A stretch of DNA of 64,000 nucleotides from Acetivibrio clariflavus DSM 19732. GTDB taxonomy: Bacteria; Bacillota; Clostridia; Acetivibrionales; Acetivibrionaceae. Shown here piece after piece: positions 56,603 to 64,000 of this stretch (the stretch's first letter is position 1; each line of letters begins with the position of its first letter). Position numbers and translations under genes: made by a program. The stretch lies in NCBI RefSeq assembly GCF_000237085.1, contig NC_016627.1, positions 4,576,001-4,640,000 on the forward strand, given 5' to 3'. Below the pieces are notes generated by a model. That model ran no database searches. It was given only the letters and a program-made list of their open reading frames with translations, and had not been told where the DNA came from.

Positions 56603-56762
56603 AGCAAAAACCCCTTTCTTTATAAAATTGGATTGAGAGGAATAAAATAAGGAAAATAAATTATATTCCTTATAATATATTATAATACTATATTGGTAAT
56701 TTTTATTCAACGATATTTAAATATATTTACAAACTATCGAAAAATTACTATCCGATAATCGA

Positions 56763-58589
56763 TTACTTTATACTGCAAGGACATTCAAACGCTTTTATAT
56801 AATTTGATTTCGATTTTAACATTGAAACTCTAATATAAACACCTTTTTCATCATAAATTTTTTCAAGTATTTTTCCGTTTTCATGAACATAGGATATTGC
56901 CCAACCCTCATGGTAAGGAATAAGCAATTCCATTTCCTCTTCCTCAAATCCTAAAGCATCAGCAACTGCTTTAAGCAATACATCAATTCCCTCTAAAGTA
57001 ACAGCGGAAATTTCCACCACGCTTCCCAATGGATTTAAAACAGGAGGTCTCTGTCTTTGAGTAAGAAGATCCACTTTATTTAAAGCCATTACAACAGGTT
57101 TGTTTAATGCACCCAATGAATTTAAAATATTATTCACAACTTCAATCTGCTCTATTGATTCTTCATTTGTAATATCCACCACATGAATGAGTATATCGCC
57201 ATATACAGCCTCTTCCAAAGTGGACTTAAAAGCCTCCACCAACTCATGAGGCAATTTTCTGATAAAGCCAACTGTATCAACCAAAATAGCATCCCTGCCG
57301 TTTGGAAGCTTAAGTCCTCTGGCTGTTGGATCCAAAGTTGCAAAAAGTTTGTCCTCCGCAAAGACATCGGATTTGCACAATGCATTCATAAGAGTGGATT
57401 TTCCGGCATTGGTATAGCCAACTAAAGCTATAACAGGCAAAGAATCCTTGTCCCTCGTTTTCCGCATAAAATTTCTACGCTTTTCAACCTTGGAAAGTTC
57501 ATCTTCAAGGTAGCTAATCCTTCTTCTAATGTGCCTTCGGTCTACTTCCAGCTTTTTCTCACCCGGGCCTCTTGTCCCAATACCTCCTCCAAGCCTGGAA
57601 AGCTGATTTCCTAGGCCGATAAGTCTTGACACCCTGTACTTTAACTGGGCTAATTCCACTTGAAGCTTTCCCTCTCTTGATCTGGCCCGTTGAGCAAATA
57701 TATCCAAAATAAGAGTTGTCCTGTCAATTACTTTTATACCTACAACTTCTTCAATATTTCTCAGTTGAGCCCCGGAAAGTTCATCATCAAAAACAATCAT
57801 GTCAGCATCTAAAGCCTGCCTTATTAAACTTAGTTCCTCCAACTTCCCTTTTCCGATATAATAAGCCGAATCTCTTTCCGATCTTTTTTGCAGCACTTTC
57901 TTAACTACTTGCCCACCGGCTGTCCGAACCAATTCTTCCAGTTCATCCAAAGATCTTTCCCCTTCGCTTTTTCCGTTTATGATTTTGCCGGTTGAAGTTT
58001 CAAGTCCAACAATAATTGTCCTTTCAACGTCTGTTTTATTTTCATGAAGTATAGTCCCGGCAGCCCTATCCGTTTCCTCAATAACGTTCCAAAGGCCATT
58101 AATTTTTTTATCATGGATCTTATAGGGGCCGTAAACATGGTACTTGTCAAATTCGTTTCTTTCAGATCTTACAGGTATTGCAACAAAAATTTCTGTTATA
58201 TTCCCATTGCTTACACCTACTGCTGCCATGGCATCAAGTCTCAAATTGAGCATGGAGTTTATATCCACAAGAGATACCATGCCGACACCATTCGGATGAG
58301 TATGAATACATCTTATCCCTGAAAGTCTTGACTTATCTCTCCTGCCTTTTACTTCAGGTAGTGCTACAGTACTGCTGTCTCCTACACTAATATCAACAAT
58401 ATTCCCTTTTCTATCTAAAAAAACCGAAATTTCACGGTTTATTCTGCTGCTTATATTGGATATTGCCTCTGTCAGCTCCGGCGGAATAAAATCATTTCCA
58501 TCCGTCTGTATATTCAAGAGAGCTTCCAATTCACCAATAACAGACTTTTTCAGAGAATCCAGATTGCCATTGATGTATATATTACCCAC
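56763..58589 (-). CDS. hflX: GTPase HflX with N-terminal JAMM-like domain
   Basis: A 608-residue protein. Residues about 190-370 are the HflX domain (GGGIGTRGPGE at 334-344), followed by the G domain (GYTNAGKST at 391-399, DTVGF, NKVD) and a short C-terminal domain. HflX splits stalled or heat-damaged ribosomes. The first 185 residues are an extra domain with E53, H96-T-H98-P and S106-x2-D109, which fits the JAMM metal-site pattern E...HxHx(7)SxxD as in RadC/MPN domains. The start is uncertain (GTG very close to AAAGGGG). Confidence 0.93.
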   Translation of the reverse strand: MGNIYINGNLDSLKKSVIGELEALLNIQTDGNDFIPPELTEAISNISSRINREISVFLDRKGNIVDISVGDSSTVALPEVKGRRDKSRLSGIRCIHTHPNGVGMVSLVDINSMLNLRLDAMAAVGVSNGNITEIFVAIPVRSERNEFDKYHVYGPYKIHDKKINGLWNVIEETDRAAGTILHENKTDVERTIIVGLETSTGKIINGKSEGERSLDELEELVRTAGGQVVKKVLQKRSERDSAYYIGKGKLEELSLIRQALDADMIVFDDELSGAQLRNIEEVVGIKVIDRTTLILDIFAQRARSREGKLQVELAQLKYRVSRLIGLGNQLSRLGGGIGTRGPGEKKLEVDRRHIRRRISYLEDELSKVEKRRNFMRKTRDKDSLPVIALVGYTNAGKSTLMNALCKSDVFAEDKLFATLDPTARGLKLPNGRDAILVDTVGFIRKLPHELVEAFKSTLEEAVYGDILIHVVDITNEESIEQIEVVNNILNSLGALNKPVVMALNKVDLLTQRQRPPVLNPLGSVVEISAVTLEGIDVLLKAVADALGFEEEEMELLIPYHEGWAISYVHENGKILEKIYDEKGVYIRVSMLKSKSNYIKAFECPCSIK

Positions 58590-58765
58590 CCCTTTTTTTA
58601 TTCTTTTCTATCAATATTTCATTCTAACAGAATTATTTTTATCATTCCAGTCTCTTTTTATATTGCCGGAACCATAATCAGTCCACAAATCCTAAAACTT
58701 GTTTCGATACCATAATAAAAAAACTCGGAGCTGCATGCCCACGAGTTAAATACTAAAATTTTTAA

Positions 58766-59002
58766 CTATTGTATAGTTTCAACATACCAACGGTCGTCCT
58801 CTGAATACAAATACATCTGTTTGCCCTCAACCCGGCATGTATATCTCAGACCTTTTCCATCAGCTTTCAATGTCGCATTTCTCCTCACATCAATAACTCT
58901 ATCGATACTGGATACTTGTCCGTTTCCCCATTGGATCTCTATAGGAACTTTTCCGCCTTTATCGGTATATTGTACAAGCACATCTACAATAACTTTACCC
59001 AT
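58766..59002 (-). CDS. Small hypothetical protein (78 residues)
   Basis: A compact beta-rich protein: IVDVLVQYTDKGGKVPIEIQ, VIDVRRNATLKADGKGLRYT and QMYLYSEDDRWYVETIQ. No family recognised. GGGAGG lies upstream of the ATG, and composition is normal for a real gene. Confidence 0.72.
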   Translation of the reverse strand: MGKVIVDVLVQYTDKGGKVPIEIQWGNGQVSSIDRVIDVRRNATLKADGKGLRYTCRVEGKQMYLYSEDDRWYVETIQ

Positions 59003-60009
59003 AAAAGAAAACCTCCCTCTGAAATTAAAATCAATACTATGTTTTCTTCTACCGGATTCAAACCCAAAGTTTATTTGTTCTCTCTCCTTTTTCCGTTTTA
59101 GTAACTCCAGATTATGTTATATATAGCATCAAAAATTTCAAGAATCGGAACTAACAGCAATATAATTATGTAATCAAAAAACCGAGGTCTGACGAGTTAT
59201 AAAATTGCTATATGCTTTTTCAGATTCTAACACACCGCAGAGAATCCAATAATCTATGAAAATATTCCCAAAACCTTATCGGCAAATTTTTGAATAACTT
59301 AAGTCATTACTTAGTAATATTTCCATATGAGTATGAATAAATGTAATTTTAATACCGAACATATGTTCGACATATACATTATATGACATATTTAAGTCAT
59401 TGTAAAGTATAATTTTTTAATGGGAAATAGAACTGCAAAGCTGGTTATATCCATATTAAAGGCTCTATACGTATAAGTATAAAATCTTTCAACATTAATA
59501 TAATTTGTATAAAAAGAATTTTCTCATCTGAAGCCAAAACACTTTGAATAAATTTTCTTTTTACAAAAAAACATACTTTCTATGATAGGATTATAATCAT
59601 AGAAAGCATGTTACAGGACTTTTATACATTATATTGCTTTTCATAAGTTGGAAAAATCAGTCTATTATAAGCTTTTGACAGTTTCCCTTACTACTAATGG
59701 CAACTACTCAACTTTTGATTTTACATAATTAATAAACTCTTTTGCAGAAAGATTTTTTATAAAAAGCTTTAAATATGGTAAAACACAAATCAAAAGAGTT
59801 TATGGGAAATAGTTTAGATATATATAAAGTCAAATAAAAATTTTCTAAAAAGGATTAAACGTAAAGACGGTAAAAATCAAGACAAAAAAAAGGTTATAGA
59901 TAAAACTTATTTAATACAAAGAATTATCCAAACCCTATTACATGTAACTTGCAATAATAGAATTTTTACAAAAAGGGAAATTGACTTTTACAAAGTCCCT
60001 TCCTCTATT
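59003..60009. other. 1-kb gene-free region with inverted repeats, possible IS relic
   Basis: Three items are visible. A 13-bp perfect inverted repeat joins 59732-59744 and 59791-59803 (ATAAACTCTTTTG and its inverse). A hairpin at 59571-59609 has CTTTCTATGAT against ATCATAGAAAG. A rightward frame near 59838-59930 reads FLKRIKRKDGKNQDKK, resembling the N-terminus of IS4/IS1634-type transposases. The phrase ATGGGAAATAG occurs near 59420 and 59802. This fits a heavily decayed insertion element. No intact gene. Confidence 0.35.
59974..60001 (-). terminator. Terminator of dut
   Basis: Read leftwards, GGGACTTT and AAGTC-CCC pair imperfectly, followed by TTTTTG. Confidence 0.65.
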
Positions 60010-60507
60010 TTATCTGACCCCGGTAGAACCGAATCCTCCGCCCCGGTCATTACCTATACCTTTAACCGAATCAACTATGGTAAATTTCATTTTAGGTACA
60101 ACCTGCAATACAATTTGAGCTATCCTGTCACCTTTTCGAATGCGGTATGTACCTTTGCAATTTCCCTTTGAATCAATAGTAAAAACTTGGTCACCAAAAG
60201 CACTCTCTGAAGTATTGGTCATTATAATTCCAAGTTCATCTCTATAACCGCTGTCAATTGTTCCAGGTGAATTTGAAAGCCTGAGCGGTGTATTATATGA
60301 TATTCCGCTTCTGGGCCTTACCTGAATTTCATAACCATCGGGTATGGCCAGCTTTATTCCTGTAGGAACAATAACCGTTTCACCCGGTGCAATTAATACC
60401 TCCTCTGCGGCACATACGTCCATGCCTGCATCTCCTTCTTTTGCATAGGCCGGTACAACTGCGCCTTCTCTGCATATCTCTAAAAAAACTTCAACCTTTC
60501 CTTCCAT
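60010..60507 (-). CDS. dut: dUTP diphosphatase
   Basis: A 165-residue trimeric dUTPase: motif I DAGMDVCAAE, motif II RPRSGIS, motif III GTIDSGYRDELGIIMTN, motif IV RIRKGDRIAQIVL and motif V RGGGFGSTG at the C-terminus. It hydrolyses dUTP to dUMP. Between motifs III and IV there is an insertion of about 15 residues (SAFGDQVFTIDSKGNCKG) relative to short forms. The ATG at 60507 has GGAGG 7 bases before it. Confidence 0.95.
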   Translation of the reverse strand: MEGKVEVFLEICREGAVVPAYAKEGDAGMDVCAAEEVLIAPGETVIVPTGIKLAIPDGYEIQVRPRSGISYNTPLRLSNSPGTIDSGYRDELGIIMTNTSESAFGDQVFTIDSKGNCKGTYRIRKGDRIAQIVLQVVPKMKFTIVDSVKGIGNDRGGGFGSTGVR

Positions 60508-60578
60508 CACAGCACCTCCATAAATACAGAACATATAAATAATACCATTTTCAACAATCACCCATTACAAATTCATTT

Positions 60579-63092
60579 TTATACTCCTCTAAAATAGTGC
60601 CCCCTTGTAAATCCTCGTTTTTTTACCCTATCAATTAATTCTTCATGAGAACTCAGAGCCTTCTTTCCGGATTCAATCAAATCCCTGTGCAAACGGACAA
60701 TTCCGTTCATCTCTTCAGCTGTTTCATCGGTAAAGTTCAACCGGATTATATCTACACCTGCATCCTTTATCTTGTCAATATTCTCCTCTATAAGCAAAAC
60801 CTTTGAGTTGAAAACGGTACTTCTGCAGTCTATTCTATCACATATAACAGGGAATTTCTCTCCCATTCTGTCTTTCAAACAGTATTCACTTTTCTCACAA
60901 ACACCACTGCACTTTGTCTTTGAATCAAAACCTCCGATAACACTTCCTACAGGACAATACTCGCTTGTCATAAGAGGAATCCTTCCATATACTATTACCT
61001 CTTTTGATAGCCCTGCAATATCGGCAAGATTTCTAATCTGATTTAGTGTCAGTTCAACAGACAAAGTTATGCCCTTTAACCCTAACTGGGCAAATTGTTC
61101 TAAAGAAGAGCTGTTAAAGCAATTTAAAGAGTAATCCCCCATGATATTAATGTGGGAAGGATATTTATCCCTATTTACATGCCCAATATTTCCGACAAGC
61201 AGCCCATCTGCACCTAAATTTATAAATTCCGGGAGCTTTGACCTTATTAGCTTATCATAATTTCCCCTCGTTATAGAAGGTATATAAATATACACTTCCT
61301 TATTTTTTAAGTCAGAAATCACTTGATTTGCTTTTTTGTTTAGCGATGCACTCAAAGGAATATACAGCCTGTCTATATCCAAACTTCCATAATCTATATT
61401 TTCATCAAATCTGTATATACATGCAGAAAGCAAAATTTTTTTATCTTTATTTCGATAATTTCCCGGGAAATACATCACACGCTTTTCTTTTTCAGCAAAA
61501 TCATCCGACAATTTTCTTGAGTATTTTGCAGCCCTTTTCAATTCCAAATGTTCCAGGGCATTGCGCCGTAAATTATTGATTTCACTTATAGGTAATGATA
61601 GATTTTCTTCAACCAAAACATCAATATCTATAAATTCAAAGGGAGTTTGTCCCGTTTTCGTCACCTGCTCCATTACCCTTTCCTTTGTAAGGGGCCTGTT
61701 CAAAGCATCTTCTGCATCTACTGAACCGATAACCGACACAATATTTCCCAAATCATCTCTAACAGTTAAGCCAGCAGGTTTATTTTTTCTAATTTCAATT
61801 TTCCCGTAAATAGGTACTCTCCTGTAAAACTTCCCGGATATACTTTCCAGAGCGGTATTATTAAGCCTTTTGTCGGAAGTTTTATATACTTTGTTGTCCT
61901 TTGATATATTTCCCTTTATATTTTTTATAGTTACAATATCTCCGGCTTTAGCGCTTTCCACCCTTTTCCCGTTTACTTCAAGACCGGTTACCACTGTACC
62001 GGGGCTTTGTTCTTCTCCATTCCAGATTTCTATTCCGTCACCTATTGCAAGGTCAGTATTTATAGTTAACTTAACGGCAAAGGAAGACCGGTCGTAGGAA
62101 ATCACCTTCCCCAAGTAAATACCCCAGTTTTTCGGTTTTTCATAGCTCATCATAGTACTTCCCGTCTTACCCTCAAGGTATCCTCTTGAAAATCCTCTTC
62201 GATTGAATACCTGGGAAAGCTCCTTAATATCGCTGTCGTCGACAACATATTTCCCATTTGTACCACTTTCGTTTTTTATAACATGTTCATCGAGATACTT
62301 CCTGTAAGTTCTTGTAACAACCGCAACATACTCAGGACCCTTCATCCTTCCTTCAATCTTTAAGGATTTAACACCTGCCTCCTTGATTTTGTCCAGTATT
62401 TCAATACTGCATAAATCTTTAGGACTCATAAGATATAATCCTTTGTTTCTGCTTACCGCTTTATCCGATTCTTTTTCCACAAGTTCATAGGGAAGCCGGC
62501 AAGGTTGTGCACATTTTCCTCTGTTACCGCTTCTTCCGCCAATTATACTGCTCATAAGGCATTGACCCGAATAAGATACACATAAGGCACCATGAATGAA
62601 AATCTCTATCTCAGTAAATGTTTTGTCGGTTATATCTTTAATTTCTTCCAAGGAAAGCTCTCTGGCCAGCACAATCCTCTCAAACCCCATTCTGCTTAAG
62701 ACTTCCACTCCGTCCAAATTGTATATTGTCATCTGTGTACTTGCATGAACAGGAACATCAGGGAAAAGCTGTTTTATAATCCTTGCAAAACCCAAGTCTT
62801 GAACAATTACACCATCTATTCCTGCAAGATATGCTTCTTTAAAAAAACGCACACCCTCCAAAAGTTCATTGTCGGACATAAGGGTATTCATTGTAAGATA
62901 CAATTTTACGCCTCTGACATGGGCATAACGAATAGCTTCTGTAATCCTTTCAATGTCGAAGTTTGAAGCAAACTGCCTTGCATTAAACAATTTTCCTCCA
63001 AGATAAACTGCATCTGCCCCGTTTTCCACTGCTGCCAAAAATGATTCCCAATCTCCTGCCGGTGCCAATAATTCTATTTTGTCCATACTCAC
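60579..63092 (-). CDS. U32 peptidase-family protein (RlhA/YrrO type)
   Basis: An 837-residue protein. Residues 1-270 are the U32 barrel (LLAPAGDWESFLAAVENGADAVY opening, quoted in part; VHASTQMTIYN; the signature EIFIHGALCVSYSGQCLMSS near 167-186). The Cys residues in this signature and in SGNRGKCAQPCR match the iron-sulfur ligands of RlhA-like enzymes. A DUF3656-type middle and a C-terminal U32-like repeat with CDRIDCRSTVFN follow. RlhA hydroxylates a 23S rRNA cytidine in E. coli; protease activity is historical. Long form as in many Clostridia. Confidence 0.9.
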   Translation of the reverse strand: MSMDKIELLAPAGDWESFLAAVENGADAVYLGGKLFNARQFASNFDIERITEAIRYAHVRGVKLYLTMNTLMSDNELLEGVRFFKEAYLAGIDGVIVQDLGFARIIKQLFPDVPVHASTQMTIYNLDGVEVLSRMGFERIVLARELSLEEIKDITDKTFTEIEIFIHGALCVSYSGQCLMSSIIGGRSGNRGKCAQPCRLPYELVEKESDKAVSRNKGLYLMSPKDLCSIEILDKIKEAGVKSLKIEGRMKGPEYVAVVTRTYRKYLDEHVIKNESGTNGKYVVDDSDIKELSQVFNRRGFSRGYLEGKTGSTMMSYEKPKNWGIYLGKVISYDRSSFAVKLTINTDLAIGDGIEIWNGEEQSPGTVVTGLEVNGKRVESAKAGDIVTIKNIKGNISKDNKVYKTSDKRLNNTALESISGKFYRRVPIYGKIEIRKNKPAGLTVRDDLGNIVSVIGSVDAEDALNRPLTKERVMEQVTKTGQTPFEFIDIDVLVEENLSLPISEINNLRRNALEHLELKRAAKYSRKLSDDFAEKEKRVMYFPGNYRNKDKKILLSACIYRFDENIDYGSLDIDRLYIPLSASLNKKANQVISDLKNKEVYIYIPSITRGNYDKLIRSKLPEFINLGADGLLVGNIGHVNRDKYPSHINIMGDYSLNCFNSSSLEQFAQLGLKGITLSVELTLNQIRNLADIAGLSKEVIVYGRIPLMTSEYCPVGSVIGGFDSKTKCSGVCEKSEYCLKDRMGEKFPVICDRIDCRSTVFNSKVLLIEENIDKIKDAGVDIIRLNFTDETAEEMNGIVRLHRDLIESGKKALSSHEELIDRVKKRGFTRGHYFRGV

Positions 63093-63164
63093 TAAATCTC
63101 CTGTTAAAACTTATATAACTATAATCACTGTAACATACCAATAAAAGAGTATACACCAAACTCT

Positions 63165-64000
63165 TTAGTTTTCAAGGCCTTTACCCTGTTTGTCCAAATT
63201 CCCATAATTGTCAAAAAGATTTAATATCGCCGGTGTAATATCAATTAACGATTTTATATTTATTGAATCAATTTTTTCCCTATTACCTAATATCACCGTG
63301 GGAACTTTATTAAATGTATGGGTTTTGACCGATAAATCCTCAATATTACCATGGTCACTTGTAATAATTATAAAGTCTTCCTCAAGATCCACAAGCTTTA
63401 TCAGTTCTCCCAAAAAGCTATCAATAAGTTCTATATTTCCAACTGCTTCTTCCATATCCATTTTATGTCCTATAACATCTGTCAAAAAATGCTCAAACAT
63501 GGTAAGATCATATTCCCTGCTCAGATTATAAAGCCTTCTTGCTGCATCAGACGGCGATATGGTGCTCTCTACATAGCCCTCCTCTGCAAGAATCTTACCG
63601 GTTATATCATGATATAATCCTTTTCCCAACTTATAATCTTCCAAAGTCCTGCAGCTCAAGCCGCTCTCTAACGTCATAACAGTAGTTACCGAAGGTTTAT
63701 ACTCTTTTTCTTTCGGGTCGAGAATTCTGCTGAGGTACTCAGGTCTGTATACATTTGCATTTGTGACCGTAAATCCCCTTTCCAGCAATTCCTTAAACAA
63801 GTTACTGTTTTTTATTATATTTCTTAAAGCTTCAGTAGGTTGCCCGTGTAAATGCCTCCCTAATACTTTGGATGCATTAACTCCTGTAAAAATTGAAGTC
63901 TGTCCGGTTGCACTTTGTGGAAGACCTGCCACTTCAAGACACGCATCGGTTGCTATAAGCCTTCCCCTTTTTATGATATAGTCCCACGTAGGAGTATTGG
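63165..64000 (-). CDS. Alkaline-phosphatase-superfamily metalloenzyme, 5' end outside the window
   Basis: The frame is open to the right edge (it continues through TPTWDYIIKRGRLIATDACL), so the N-terminal metal site is missing. Visible segments are GLPQSATGQTSIFTG, where the nucleophile Ser/Thr region of phosphopentomutase and iPGM-like enzymes lies, MFEHFLTDVIGHK, and IITSDHGNIED with the second metal site. The family transfers or removes phosphate. It lies 72 bp upstream of the U32 gene. Confidence 0.82.
   Translation of the reverse strand, partial: NTPTWDYIIKRGRLIATDACLEVAGLPQSATGQTSIFTGVNASKVLGRHLHGQPTEALRNIIKNSNLFKELLERGFTVTNANVYRPEYLSRILDPKEKEYKPSVTTVMTLESGLSCRTLEDYKLGKGLYHDITGKILAEEGYVESTISPSDAARRLYNLSREYDLTMFEHFLTDVIGHKMDMEEAVGNIELIDSFLGELIKLVDLEEDFIIITSDHGNIEDLSVKTHTFNKVPTVILGNREKIDSINIKSLIDITPAILNLFDNYGNLDKQGKGLEN

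Overview
The window looks like chromosome from a low-GC, anaerobic, spore-forming, cellulolytic member of the Clostridia, close to the Acetivibrio/Hungateiclostridium (Clostridium thermocellum) group. The evidence is very AT-rich intergenic DNA, strong GGAGG/GGGGAG ribosome binding sites, two dockerin-bearing exported proteins, a CBM3-carrying polysaccharide deacetylase, an alpha/beta small acid-soluble spore protein, a YtxC-like sporulation protein, SigH and a T-box upstream of cysE-cysS. No intact insertion sequence, prophage or CRISPR array was seen.

Layout. 1-10 kb is an accessory surface region: a truncated membrane protein, a 7TM-PAS protein without a kinase, a CBM3 plus double CE4 deacetylase with a 108-bp tandem repeat linker, and a beta-helix dockerin protein. 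10.7-13.3 kb is a three-gene nucleotide-sugar operon (LegB-like dehydratase, nucleotidyltransferase, reductase). Facing it, 13.4-18.9 kb is a reduced Gram-positive-type Pel exopolysaccharide cluster (pelD-pelE-pelF-pelG); its PelD carries an N-terminal SDR domain and has no C-terminal GGDEF receptor domain. 19.2-23.3 kb is the most unusual block: an operon for a membrane-anchored protein whose cytosolic C-terminus is nine tandem HSAC/HDAC tetrapeptides, a radical SAM/SPASM enzyme with a PqqD-like N-terminus whose start overlaps the stop of the first gene, and an uncharacterised membrane protein. This looks like a peptide- or protein-modification system and is my main candidate for an undescribed system.

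23.6-34.5 kb holds tRNA-Gln and tRNA-Lys, a double-Cache protein without an output domain, a dockerin-serpin with an apparent frameshift in its signal peptide, an acyl-CoA synthetase-like enzyme, a TetM-like GTPase fused to a Rae1/YacP (NYN) nuclease domain, a macrodomain protein and a Fic toxin-antitoxin pair. 35.6-41.2 kb is a conserved housekeeping block read leftwards: T-box, cysE, cysS, mrnC, rlmB, a gap where yacP (rae1) normally sits, sigH, then tRNA-Gly and tRNA-Thr. The missing yacP and its fusion to the TetM-like protein about 4 kb away fit together.

41.4-64 kb is mostly core genes: OGG-type glycosylase, Asp23-like protein, YtxC, M20 peptidase, SASP, YebC, a histidine kinase, a YigZ-family protein, signal peptidase I, HflX with a JAMM-like N-terminal domain, dUTPase, a U32 peptidase-family protein and a partial alkaline-phosphatase-superfamily protein. 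It also contains a probable stand-alone non-coding RNA near 42 kb, several small genes of 46-63 residues, and two further genes (PC4-like, Nudix-like) that appear to be one base short.
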